From: Nonomuraea basaltis
GTDB lineage: Bacteria; Actinomycetota; Actinomycetes; Streptosporangiales; Streptosporangiaceae
Length of the DNA stretch: 51,861 nt
Assembly: GCF_005893125.1 (NCBI RefSeq)
Contig: NZ_VCJS01000080.1
Span: 1 to 51,861, forward strand
Reading direction: 5' to 3'
Shown here: positions 1-8,322 of the stretch, piece by piece
Layout: the number at the start of each line of letters is the position of its first letter
How positions within the stretch are numbered: position 1 is the stretch's first letter
Translations under genes and position numbers: made by a program
The notes under the pieces: generated by a model
What the model saw: only the letters and a program-made list of their open reading frames with translations
What the model was told of the DNA's origin: nothing
The model's database searches: none

Positions 1-31
1 CTCCCCCACCGAAGCGCCCGCCGCCGTCTGA
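1..31 (+). CDS. Possible 3' end of an upstream gene (partial)
   Basis: An open frame enters from the left edge and ends SPTEAPAAV-TGA at 29-31, 62 bases before the next start. Ten codons cannot identify a product. The Pro/Ala-rich tail is typical of actinomycete C-termini, but this may be chance. Confidence 0.3.
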   Translation, partial: SPTEAPAAV

Positions 32-93
32 GTGGATATGCCAGGGTGTGTGGTGGAAAGTCCGCCACTCCCCCGGCCTAGAAGGGGTGTGTT

Positions 94-801
94 TTGTTAA
101 GAAAAGTCCGCCCCTCTCGGAAGGCGCTGCGCCGGACGTACCAAGGGCTGGTGCTGGTCAGCGTGCTCGCCCTCGCGCCCATGACGTGGGCCTGGCTCAG
201 CAGCTCCGCGCACCGGGTGACGGCCGACGGCGACGGCTGGCCGGCACACGTGCCGGAGACGCAGGCCGCGCTGGTGCTCGGCGCGGGCCTGTACGGCAGC
301 CAGCCCACGCAGATGCTGGCCCGCCGGCTCGACATCGCCGCCGAGCTCTACCGCGCCGGCAAGGTGCGGGCCCTGCTGCTGTCGGGTGACAACAGCCGCA
401 AGGACTACGACGAGCCCACCGCCATGCGCGACTACCTGCGGGCCAGGGGCGTGCCGGACGCGGTGATGGTGCTGGACTACGCCGGGTTCGACACGTGGGA
501 CTCGTGCGTGCGGGCGCGCAAGGTGTTCGGCGCACGGCAGGTGACGGTGGTCACGCAGGAGTTCCACATGCCGAGGGCCGTCACGCTGTGCCGGACGGCG
601 GGGCTGGAGGCGTTCGGGGTGGGTGACGACTCGGCCCGGCAATGGGCCTCCATCACGTACGTGTACGCCGCCCGCGAGCTGTTCGCCACCGCCAAGGCGT
701 TCGCCGACGCCAAGATCCTGCACTCCGACCCGGTCTACCCGGGGCCGCGCGAGGTGTCGCTCACCCGCATCCTGGGTCAGCCGGGCGCGCCGGGGGCATA
801 G
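94..801 (+). CDS. SanA/YdcF-like DUF218 envelope protein
   Basis: A 235-residue protein of the DUF218 (YdcF/SanA/ElyC) superfamily. The N-terminus is basic and followed by one membrane segment (about residues 12-34), so the main domain is probably extracytoplasmic. The domain core is visible: 'ALVLGAGLYG' (about 60), 'LLLSGDN' (about 93), 'DEPTAMRDYL' (about 105), and 'VTQEFHMPRA' followed by a Cys (about 150-165), which matches the conserved TQ-FHxxRA box. SanA-type proteins affect envelope barrier function; the reaction is not established. The start is TTG at 94, preceded by AGAAGGGG at 80-87. The last 25 bases overlap the convergent PrsW gene. Confidence 0.85.
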   Translation: MLRKVRPSRKALRRTYQGLVLVSVLALAPMTWAWLSSSAHRVTADGDGWPAHVPETQAALVLGAGLYGSQPTQMLARRLDIAAELYRAGKVRALLLSGDNSRKDYDEPTAMRDYLRARGVPDAVMVLDYAGFDTWDSCVRARKVFGARQVTVVTQEFHMPRAVTLCRTAGLEAFGVGDDSARQWASITYVYAARELFATAKAFADAKILHSDPVYPGPREVSLTRILGQPGAPGA

Positions 802-1967
802 CCGGGCGGCGGCGTGCCCCTGGCGACCGACTCGGCGTGCACCGAGGGCATCGGGAAGTCGGCGCGGGCGGTGCTCATGCACTCCAGCAGGGCCCGCTGC
901 TCCTCGTGGAAGGTCTGCTCGTCGACCATGTGGCGGGCGGCCCGCTCGTGCAGCAGCCCCAGCTCGGTGGCGGCGAGCTGGTAGTCGCGCATCGCGCGCA
1001 GCCCGCGCTTGCCGCCGTGGGCCTTGGCCCACTGCCTGGCCTGGCGGCGCCTGGCGAACGCCGTCAGCATGTAGACGTCCGCCTCGTTGACGAGCTTGGT
1101 CGGCGCGTACGGCGGCAGGTAACGCTGGATGAGCGCGACGATGCGCCTCCGGTCCCTGAACACCACGCCGATCAGCACGACCAGCACGACCAGCAGCGTC
1201 AGGTAGGCCACCACGAGCCCGGCGAAGCCGCCGTAGGAGGCCAGGCCGTTCCACAGGCCGTGCAGGATCATCGCGCCCGACCAGCCGGCCAGGATGTAGA
1301 ACACCCGCTCCGTGCCCTGGCGCTGGGCGGCATAGGCCACGCCGACGCCGATCATCGAGCTGAACAGCGGATGCGCCAGCGGCGACAGGATGCCGCGCAG
1401 CACCACCGTGACCGCCAGCCCCTTGAGGCCCGAGTTGGAGAGCGCGGAGAGGTAGTAGCTGACGTTCTCGCTCATGGCGAAGCCGAGGCCGACCATGCTG
1501 GCGTAGATGATGCCGTCGGTCGGCCCGTCGAGCTCGGCCCTGCGGAACCTGAGCAGGCCCAGCAGCACCAGGCCCTTCATCGTCTCCTCGACCACGGGGG
1601 CGCCGAACGTGGCCGCGATGTTGCGGGCGCTGTCCTCCGACAGCTTGACCGCGTCCATGATGTAGTGCAGGTTGAGCGAGTTGACCACGCCCGCGACCAG
1701 CACCGCGATGCCCGCGCCCCACGCGAAGGCGAAGATCAGGTTGCTGCGCGGCTCCGGCTCCATCCGGTCCAGCGCCAGCACCGCGGCCAGCAGCAGCGGC
1801 ACCGGTGCCAGGGCCATCGTGAGCGCGATGAAGAACTGCACCGGCGCGCCGTTGAACACGTCGAAGGAGAAGGAGACCAGGGCGCAGATGCCGGTGACGA
1901 CCAGCCCGATGATCAACGCGAACGATGGGCGGTCCTTCAGCACCCAGCGTGGATCACGGGTCGCCAT
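777..1967 (-). CDS. prsW: PrsW-family intramembrane metalloprotease
   Basis: A 396-residue polytopic membrane protein. The PrsW/CPBP-type signature is complete: 'VVEETMKG' (paired glutamates, about 145-152), 'DGIIYASMVGLGFAMSEN' (second glutamate, about 173-190), 'HPLFSSMIGVG' and 'HGLWN' (histidine metal ligands, about 222 and 260). The first half has at least four hydrophobic segments; the last roughly 110 residues are hydrophilic and basic and probably cytosolic. In Bacillus, PrsW cleaves the anti-sigma factor RsiW. No sigma/anti-sigma pair lies nearby here, so the substrate is unknown. The ATG start at 1967 overlaps the tail of the decayed CDF frame upstream. Confidence 0.9.
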   Translation of the reverse strand: MATRDPRWVLKDRPSFALIIGLVVTGICALVSFSFDVFNGAPVQFFIALTMALAPVPLLLAAVLALDRMEPEPRSNLIFAFAWGAGIAVLVAGVVNSLNLHYIMDAVKLSEDSARNIAATFGAPVVEETMKGLVLLGLLRFRRAELDGPTDGIIYASMVGLGFAMSENVSYYLSALSNSGLKGLAVTVVLRGILSPLAHPLFSSMIGVGVAYAAQRQGTERVFYILAGWSGAMILHGLWNGLASYGGFAGLVVAYLTLLVVLVVLIGVVFRDRRRIVALIQRYLPPYAPTKLVNEADVYMLTAFARRRQARQWAKAHGGKRGLRAMRDYQLAATELGLLHERAARHMVDEQTFHEEQRALLECMSTARADFPMPSVHAESVARGTPPPGYAPGAPG

Positions 1968-2286
1968 AGGGTGACTTTAACGGATCAGAGTGCCGGGGAC
2001 CGTGGGGGTCGGCGCAGTGCCGCTCGAGGCCAGGGATGCCGTGATCGACCTGGAGCGTGGTGTGGCCGATCGCGAAGCGGTCGTGCAGCAGGTCGGCGAG
2101 GCGAGTGCGCACGGCGTGGCAGTCGGAGCCCTTCGCCACGATCACGTGGGCCGACGGTGTGGGATAGCCACTCGTCACCGTCCGGACATGGAGATCGTGC
2201 GCTTCCTCCATGTCCGATTCCGCGGCCAGGACCCGTCCGATCAAGGCGCTCGCGCTGATCAGCATGTGGGCGGCGACGGAGATCAG
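1954..2286 (-). pseudogene. Decayed CDF (CzcD-type) cation efflux transporter fragment
   Basis: A short minus-strand frame carries the cytosolic C-terminal signature of cation diffusion facilitators: 'EAHDLHVRTVTSGYPTPSAH', then 'DCHAVR', 'LLHDRF' and 'HTTLQVDH' (homology roughly 2040-2210). Just before it is 'SVAAHMLISASALIG', which resembles the GHMLTD-type membrane segment near the N-terminus of these transporters. This suggests an internal deletion joined the two ends of a roughly 300-residue protein. Most transmembrane helices and metal sites are missing. An ATG at 2265 could still express about 100 residues. The fragment lies immediately downstream of ctaB and runs into the prsW start. 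Confidence 0.7.
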
Positions 2287-3227
2287 GCCAGCAGCGGGTC
2301 GATGGCGACGGCCAGGAAGAGCAGCGCCAGATAGGCGTTGGACCAGTGGAAGAAGCGCATGGGCCGCAGGTCGACGCCGGTCTTGCCGGCGTTGAGCCGG
2401 GCCAGCAGGCGGTGCACCTCCCACAGGCACATCACGCCGAGCACCGCGGCCACGACCGGGTAGAACAGCGTGGTGCCGGCCACCGGCCACAGCGCCAGCG
2501 AGCACAGCACGGTCGCCCACGTGTAGGCGATGGACTCCAGGATGACCCGCCGCTCGGTGGCCACGACCGGCAGCATCGGCACCTTGGCCGCCGCGTAGTC
2601 CTCCTTGTAGCGCATGGCCAGCGTCCAGGTGTGCGGCGGCGTCCAGAAGAACACCACCCCGAACAGCACCAGCGGCGCCCAGTCGAGCCGCTCGGTGATG
2701 CCCGCCCAGCCGATCATCACCGGCATGCAGCCCGCGATGCCGCCCCACACGATGTTCTGGGCGGTGCGCCGCTTGAGGATCATCGAGTAGACCAGCACGT
2801 AGAACAGGATCGCCGCGGTGGACAGCACCGCCGCCAGCCAGCTGGTGGTGGCCCACAGGCCGATCGTGGACAGGACGCCGAGCACGATGCCGAAGACGAG
2901 CGCGCCCCGCGGCGACACCTGGTGCCTGGCCAGCGGCCGGCGGCGGGTGCGGCGCATCATCTGGTCGATGTCGCGATCCACGTAGCAGTTGAGCGCGTTG
3001 GCGCTGCCCGCCGATAGGGTGCCGAACACCATGACCGAGATGGACGTCCACAGCGGCGGCAGGCCACCCGCCGCGAGGAACATCACCGGCAGCGTCGTGA
3101 TCAGCAGCAGCTCGATGATCCGTGGCTTGGTGAGCGCGATGTAGGCCTTCACGATCATGCCGATCGAGCGCGGCGCCTCCACCTGCGGTGATGGGGCCGT
3201 CGCGTGCCTGTTGGTCAGCACCGTCAA
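2283..3227 (-). CDS. ctaB: Protoheme IX farnesyltransferase (heme O synthase)
   Basis: A 314-residue UbiA-superfamily membrane prenyltransferase that adds a farnesyl group to heme B, making heme O for cytochrome oxidase. Visible motifs are 'ALTKPRIIELLLITTLP' (residues 31-47), the Mg-binding 'NCYVDRDIDQMMRRT' (about 80-94) and the second aspartate loop 'YKEDYAAAKVPMLPVV' (about 207-222), with about eight or nine membrane helices. The TTG start at 3227 has GGAAG six bases upstream; the GTG at 3221 is an alternative. It is divergent from tkt, the usual actinobacterial arrangement. The stop overlaps the decayed CDF frame by a few bases. Confidence 0.95.
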   Translation of the reverse strand: MTVLTNRHATAPSPQVEAPRSIGMIVKAYIALTKPRIIELLLITTLPVMFLAAGGLPPLWTSISVMVFGTLSAGSANALNCYVDRDIDQMMRRTRRRPLARHQVSPRGALVFGIVLGVLSTIGLWATTSWLAAVLSTAAILFYVLVYSMILKRRTAQNIVWGGIAGCMPVMIGWAGITERLDWAPLVLFGVVFFWTPPHTWTLAMRYKEDYAAAKVPMLPVVATERRVILESIAYTWATVLCSLALWPVAGTTLFYPVVAAVLGVMCLWEVHRLLARLNAGKTGVDLRPMRFFHWSNAYLALLFLAVAIDPLLA

Positions 3228-3485
3228 GGCGCTTCCAGCCTGTGCGGAGTCAACGCGTAACCTCTGTTAAGAGCGGATCCATGGGTGGGCGCCGTGCACG
3301 CCCCTGCGAACAAACAAACTGTAGTCGCAGGGTCGGACGGTCCGGCCAATGGGGGGCTTGCGCCATACATGGACACGCGAGGGTGGAATGGGAATCGATC
3401 GCCAGCTCCACTCGGTTAGGGTCCCGTGTGGGCGGGATAGCCAACCGGTATGACCAATGACAACTAGATTCCGGAGATCGAGCAC
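3228..3485. promoter_or_regulatory. Divergent ctaB / tkt promoter region
   Basis: This 258-base intergenic region separates two divergent genes and must hold both promoters. It is less GC-rich than its neighbours. I find no convincing -35/-10 pair or operator; TAGATT just upstream of the tkt ribosome binding site is a possible -10. No gene is seen here. Confidence 0.45.
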
Positions 3486-5594
3486 TTGAGCACCGAACTC
3501 GTGCCAGCCCTCGAATGGACCGACCTGGACAAGCAGGCGGTCGATGTCGTTCGAGCACTGGCGATGGACGCAGTGGAGAAGGCGGGCTCGGGTCACCCCG
3601 GCACCGCCATGAGCCTGGCCCCCGCCGCATACCTGCTGTTCCAGCGCGTGATGCGTCATGATCCCACCGACCCGAACTGGCTCGGGCGGGACCGCTTCGT
3701 GCTGTCGTGCGGCCACACCAGCCTGACGCTCTACATCCAGCTCTACCTGTCCGGCTACGGCCTGACGCTCGACGACCTCAGGCGGCTGCGCCAGTGGGAC
3801 AGCCTCACCCCCGGCCACCCCGAGCACGGCCACACGGCGGGCGTCGAGACCACGACCGGCCCGCTCGGCCAGGGCCTGGGCAACGCGGTCGGCATGGCGA
3901 TGGCCGCCCGCCGCGAGCGCGGCCTGTTCGACCCCGACGCCGAGCCCGGCTCCTCGCCGTTCGACCACAACGTCTGGTGCTTCGTCAGCGACGGCGACAT
4001 CGAGGAGGGCATCAGCCACGAGGCCAGCGCCCTCGCCGGCCACCAGAAGCTGGGCAACCTCATCGTCCTGTGGGACGACAACCACATCTCCATCGAGGAC
4101 GACACGCTGATCGCCAAGTCCGAGGACGTGGTCAAGCGCTACGAGGCCTACGGCTGGCACACCGAGAGCGTCGACTGGACCGCCGGCGACAACTACACCG
4201 AGGACGTCCAGGCCCTCTACGACGCGCTGCAGGCGGCCAAGGCCGAGACCGACCGGCCGACGTTCATCCGGCTGCGCACGATCATCGGCTGGCCGGCACC
4301 CAACAAGCGGAACACCGGCAAGATCCATGGCGCGGCCCTGGGCGAGGCGGAGATCGCCGCCACCAAGGAGCTGCTGGGCATGGACCCGGCCACGAGCTTC
4401 CACGTGACCGACGAGGTGCTCGCCCACGCCCGTGATGTGGCCCAGCGCGGCCGGGCCACGCACGCCGAGTGGGAGAAGGGCTACGCCGAATGGCGCCTGG
4501 CCAACCCCGAGCGCGCCGGCGAACTGGACCGCATCTCCCACCGGGTGCTGCCCAACGGCTGGTACAAGGCGCTGCCGTCGTTCGAGCTGGGCGCGTCGAT
4601 CGCCACCCGTAAGGCCTCGGGCGAGGTGCTCAACGCGCTGGCGCCGGTGCTGCCGGAGCTGTGGGGCGGCTCGGCCGACCTGGCCGAGTCCAACAACACC
4701 ACGATGAAGGGCGAGCCGTCCTTCATCCCGGAGGAATACCAGACCAAGGAGTTCCCCGGTAACCGGTACGGCCGCACGCTGCACTTCGGCATCCGCGAGC
4801 ACGCCATGGGCGCCATTCTCAACGGCATCGCGCTGCACGGCGGCACCCGCCCCTACGGCGGCACGTTCCTGGTCTTCTCCGACTACATGCGCCCGTCGGT
4901 GCGCCTGGCCGCGCTGATGAAGCTGCCGGTCACGTACGTGTGGACGCACGACTCCATCGGCCTCGGCGAGGACGGCCCGACCCACCAGCCGATCGAGCAC
5001 CTGTGGGCGCTGCGCGCGATCCCCGGCCTCGACGTGGTCCGCCCGGCCGACGCCAACGAGACGGCCTACGCGTGGAAGACCGTCATGGAGCACAAGGACC
5101 GGCCCGCCGCGCTCTGCCTGACCAGGCAGAACCTGCCGGTCTACGAGGGCACCAGCGCCGACGGCGTGGAGCGCGGCGGTTACGTGCTGCGCGAGGCGTC
5201 GAACGGCCAGCCCAGGGTCATCCTCATCGCCACCGGCAGCGAGGTGCAGGTCGCGGTGGAAGGCCGGGAGTTGCTGGAGGCGCAGGGCATCCCCACGCGA
5301 GTGGTGTCGATGCCGTGTGTCGAGTGGTTCAACGGGCAGGAAATCGCATATAGGCAGACCGTTCTGCCCTCGGCGATCAGGGCTCGGGTCGCGGTCGAGG
5401 CGGGCATCGCGCTCGGCTGGCACCAGTTCGTCGGCGAATGCGGCGAAGTGGTGAGCCTCGAACACTTCGGTGCGTCGGCTCCGTACAGAACTTTGTACGA
5501 GCAGTTCGGGCTGACGGCGGAGCGGGTGGCGGCGGCAGCCAAGGCGAGCCTGGCCAAGCTGGGTCAGGACAAGGGCGAGACGACGGGAAACTGA
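3486..5594 (+). CDS. tkt: Transketolase
   Basis: A 702-residue thiamine-diphosphate enzyme moving two-carbon units between pentose phosphates and linking the pentose phosphate pathway to glycolysis. Seen in order: 'GSGHPGTAMSLAP' (about 36-48), the ThDP/Mg motif from 'SDGDIEEGISHEA' (about 166) to 'WDDNHISIEDDT' (about 195-206), 'GIREHAMGAILNGIALHGG' (catalytic Glu, about 438) and 'HDSIGLGEDGPTHQPIE' (about 488). Length is typical of actinobacterial Tkt. The TTG start has GGAG at 3472-3475. It is the first gene of the tkt-tal-pgi-zwf-opcA-pgl operon, with tal 7 bases downstream. Confidence 0.97.
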   Translation: MSTELVPALEWTDLDKQAVDVVRALAMDAVEKAGSGHPGTAMSLAPAAYLLFQRVMRHDPTDPNWLGRDRFVLSCGHTSLTLYIQLYLSGYGLTLDDLRRLRQWDSLTPGHPEHGHTAGVETTTGPLGQGLGNAVGMAMAARRERGLFDPDAEPGSSPFDHNVWCFVSDGDIEEGISHEASALAGHQKLGNLIVLWDDNHISIEDDTLIAKSEDVVKRYEAYGWHTESVDWTAGDNYTEDVQALYDALQAAKAETDRPTFIRLRTIIGWPAPNKRNTGKIHGAALGEAEIAATKELLGMDPATSFHVTDEVLAHARDVAQRGRATHAEWEKGYAEWRLANPERAGELDRISHRVLPNGWYKALPSFELGASIATRKASGEVLNALAPVLPELWGGSADLAESNNTTMKGEPSFIPEEYQTKEFPGNRYGRTLHFGIREHAMGAILNGIALHGGTRPYGGTFLVFSDYMRPSVRLAALMKLPVTYVWTHDSIGLGEDGPTHQPIEHLWALRAIPGLDVVRPADANETAYAWKTVMEHKDRPAALCLTRQNLPVYEGTSADGVERGGYVLREASNGQPRVILIATGSEVQVAVEGRELLEAQGIPTRVVSMPCVEWFNGQEIAYRQTVLPSAIRARVAVEAGIALGWHQFVGECGEVVSLEHFGASAPYRTLYEQFGLTAERVAAAAKASLAKLGQDKGETTGN

Positions 5595-5601
5595 AGACAA
5601 G

Positions 5602-6693
5602 ATGAGCGAGATCCTCAACAAACTGTCGGGCCAGGGCGTGGCCATCTGGCTCGACGACATCAGCCGTGAGCGCCTGCGCAGCGGCAACCTGGAGCAGCTG
5701 ATCCGCGAGAAGAACGTCGTCGGGGTGACTTCCAACCCGACGATCTTCGCCGGCGCGCTCAGCAAGGGCGACGCCTACGACGTGCAGCTGCACGACCTGG
5801 CCGTACGCGGCGTCACCGTCGACGAGGCGGTACGCGCCATCACCACCTACGACATCCGCTGGGCCGCCGACGTGCTGCGCCCGGTCTACGACGCCACCGG
5901 CGGCGTGGACGGCCGCGTGTCGCTGGAGGTGGACCCGCGCCTGGCCCACGAGAGCGACAAGACCGTGGCCGAGGCCCGCGCCCTGTGGTGGATGGTGGAC
6001 CGGCCCAACCTGTTCATCAAGATCCCGGCGACCCTGGCCGGCCTGCCGGCGATCACGCAGGCCATCTCCGAGGGGATCAGCGTCAACGTCACGCTGATCT
6101 TCTCGCTGGAGCGCTATCGCGCGGTCATGGACGCCTGGCTGGCCGGCCTGGAGGCCGCGCAGGCCAAGGGGCTCAACCTGGCCACGATCGAGTCGGTGGC
6201 CTCGTTCTTCGTCAGCCGGGTCGACAGCGAGATCGACAAGCAGCTGGACAAGCTGGGCAAGCCGGAGCTGAAGGGCAAGGCGGGCGTGGCCAACGCGCGC
6301 CTGGCGTACGCGGCGTTCGAGGAGGTCATGAGCTCCGAGCGGTGGCAGAGCCTGCGGGCCGCCGGTGCCCGCCCGCAGCGCCCGCTGTGGGCCTCGACCG
6401 GCGTGAAGAACCCTGAATACGCCGACACCCTCTACGTCGACCAGCTCGTCGCCCCCGGCACGGTCAACACGATGCCGGAGAAGACGCTCGACGCGACCGC
6501 CGACCACGCCAACATCACCGGCGACACCGTACGGCCGTTCTACGAGGACGCCTGGAACGTCATGGCGGCGCTCAAGGAAGCCGGCGTCGACTACGACGAC
6601 GTGGTGAAGCTGCTGGAGGACGAGGGCGTGCAGAAGTTCGAGGCGTCCTGGAACGAGCTGCTCGAGAGCGTCACCAAGAACCTGGTTCCGTGA
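5602..6693 (+). CDS. tal: Transaldolase
   Basis: A 363-residue transaldolase of the long actinobacterial/cyanobacterial type, which exchanges a dihydroxyacetone unit between sedoheptulose-7-phosphate and glyceraldehyde-3-phosphate. Visible are 'VGVTSNPTIFAGAL' (about 40-53), the Schiff-base lysine in 'NLFIKIPATLAGLPAI' (about 136-151), 'GISVNVTLIFSLERY' (about 158-172) and 'RPLWASTGVKNPEY' (about 260-273). It lies 7 bases after tkt, and its TGA overlaps the next ATG by one base, so translation with pgi is probably coupled. Confidence 0.97.
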   Translation: MSEILNKLSGQGVAIWLDDISRERLRSGNLEQLIREKNVVGVTSNPTIFAGALSKGDAYDVQLHDLAVRGVTVDEAVRAITTYDIRWAADVLRPVYDATGGVDGRVSLEVDPRLAHESDKTVAEARALWWMVDRPNLFIKIPATLAGLPAITQAISEGISVNVTLIFSLERYRAVMDAWLAGLEAAQAKGLNLATIESVASFFVSRVDSEIDKQLDKLGKPELKGKAGVANARLAYAAFEEVMSSERWQSLRAAGARPQRPLWASTGVKNPEYADTLYVDQLVAPGTVNTMPEKTLDATADHANITGDTVRPFYEDAWNVMAALKEAGVDYDDVVKLLEDEGVQKFEASWNELLESVTKNLVP

Positions 6694-8321
6694 TGGAGGT
6701 GTCCTACCGCGACGGGGGGGTGGCGTCGGCCGCCTCCTCCGTCGCGGGGCGCCTCGTCGCCGACGGCGTGCCCGCGCGGCTCGCCGCCGGCGACCCCACG
6801 CTGTGGGGTGGCGAAGGGAGCGGAGCTCCCGAGCTAACAGGAGGCGTCGCCGAGGCGCAGGCGGCCGGGCGGCCGTTCCGCGTCTCTCGCGAGCTGCTGC
6901 CCGAGCTGGGCGAGCTCGCCGAGCATGCCCGCAGGGCGGGCTTGACGAACGTGGTGCTGGCCGGCATCGGCGGCTCGGCGCTGGCCGCGGAGGCGATCTG
7001 CGACACCGCCGACGTGCCGCTCACCGTGCTCGACACGACGGACCCCGGGCAGGTGCGCCGCGCGCTGGCTGACCCGCTCGAAGCCACGATCGTGGTCGTG
7101 GCCGGCAGGGGTGGCGCGGCCGACGAGTCCGACTGCCACCTGCGGATCTACGAGGAGCTGTTCGCGCAGGCGGGCATCGCGCCCGCGGACCGCATCGTGG
7201 TCGTGACCGACGGCGGCTCGCCGCTGGAGCGGCGGGCCGTCGACGGCGGCTACCGCCTGGTGCCGGCGGCGCCCGGCCCGGGCGGCCACTCGGCGCTGTC
7301 GGCGTTCGGGCTGGTGCCCAGCGCGCTGGCGGGCGCCGACGTGGAGCGCCTGCTCGACGAGGCCGAAGAGGTGCTGCCTCTGCTGTCCGGAGACCAGGGC
7401 AACCCCGGGCTCGAGCTCGGAGCGGCGCTCGGCGGCGCGGCGCTGAGCGGGCGCGACAAGCTGCTGCTCGAGGACCAGCTCTCGGCCATCGCGGGGCTGC
7501 CCGACTGGATCGAGCAGCTCCTCGCGGAGTCCACCGGCAAGCAGGGCAGGGGGATCCTGCCTGTCGTGGGCGCCGATCCCCACCACTCCGCGGACGAGCT
7601 GATCGTCGCGATCGAGTCCGACGACGGGGACGTGCGCGTGGACGGGCCGCTGGGCGCGCAGTTCCTGGTCTGGGAGTACGCCGCCGCCGTCGCCGGGCTG
7701 CTCCTGGAGATCGACCCGTTCGACCGGCCCGACGTGGCCGAGTCGAAGGACAACGCGGTCGCCCTGCTGGCCCTTCCCGACCTGCCGGCCGGTGCGCCCG
7801 CGCTGGTGGACGGCCCGGTCGAGGTGTACGGCTCGGCGCGGGCCAAGGACCTGCCCGGGGTGTTCGCCGAGCTGCTGCACGCGATACCGGGCGACGGATA
7901 CCTGTCGGTGATGGCCTACCTGGACCGGCTGGCGGCGTTCGACGCGCCGGTGCCCGACGGGGCGGACTTCGAGCAGATGACCGACGCCTGGATGATGGCC
8001 GACCCGGCCACGCTGCGGGCGCTGCTGGCGCTGCGTACCGACCGGCCGGTGACGTTCGGGTGGGGACCGCGGTTGCTGCACTCGACCGGCCAATACCACA
8101 AGGGCGGGCCGCAGAACGGGGTGTTCCTGCAGATCACCGGCGCGGTGACCGAGGACCTCGCGGTTCCCGGCCGGCCCTACTCGCTGGGCAGGCTCCAGCT
8201 CGCTCAGGCCCTCGGCGACCTTGAGTCGCTGGAAACCCGCGGACGGCCCGCCGTACGCCTGCATTTGACCGACCGCGCGGCAGGGGTCGCGCACCTGCTC
8301 GCAGCCGCACAGGAGGTTTGA
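6693..8321 (+). CDS. pgi: Pgi-family SIS-domain protein with degenerate phosphate-binding motifs
   Basis: Position in the operon and overall similarity identify the actinobacterial glucose-6-phosphate isomerase family (fructose-6-P to glucose-6-P); about 542 residues. Retained: 'LAGIGGSALAAEAI' (about 90), 'WIEQLLAESTGKQGRGILP' (catalytic-type Glu, about 272-290) and 'STGQYHKGGPQNG' (about 465). Altered: where the family has a Ser/Lys/Ser-Gly/Thr phosphate-binding loop, this protein reads 'VVVAGRGGAADESDC' (about 130-145). Where the family has GGR[FY]S with an essential arginine, it reads 'GPGGHSALSAFG', one residue shorter and without the Arg. There is no frameshift nearby. It may be an impaired or repurposed isomerase. 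GTG 6690 or ATG 6693 can start it. Confidence 0.85.
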   Translation: MEVSYRDGGVASAASSVAGRLVADGVPARLAAGDPTLWGGEGSGAPELTGGVAEAQAAGRPFRVSRELLPELGELAEHARRAGLTNVVLAGIGGSALAAEAICDTADVPLTVLDTTDPGQVRRALADPLEATIVVVAGRGGAADESDCHLRIYEELFAQAGIAPADRIVVVTDGGSPLERRAVDGGYRLVPAAPGPGGHSALSAFGLVPSALAGADVERLLDEAEEVLPLLSGDQGNPGLELGAALGGAALSGRDKLLLEDQLSAIAGLPDWIEQLLAESTGKQGRGILPVVGADPHHSADELIVAIESDDGDVRVDGPLGAQFLVWEYAAAVAGLLLEIDPFDRPDVAESKDNAVALLALPDLPAGAPALVDGPVEVYGSARAKDLPGVFAELLHAIPGDGYLSVMAYLDRLAAFDAPVPDGADFEQMTDAWMMADPATLRALLALRTDRPVTFGWGPRLLHSTGQYHKGGPQNGVFLQITGAVTEDLAVPGRPYSLGRLQLAQALGDLESLETRGRPAVRLHLTDRAAGVAHLLAAAQEV

Positions 8322-8322
8322 G

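Noticed and set aside
3267..5765. Long minus-strand open frame opposite tkt (832 codons)
   Set aside because: It is the antisense shadow of a complete transketolase. GC-rich third positions keep the opposite frame open, and the translation is low-complexity with no family motif.
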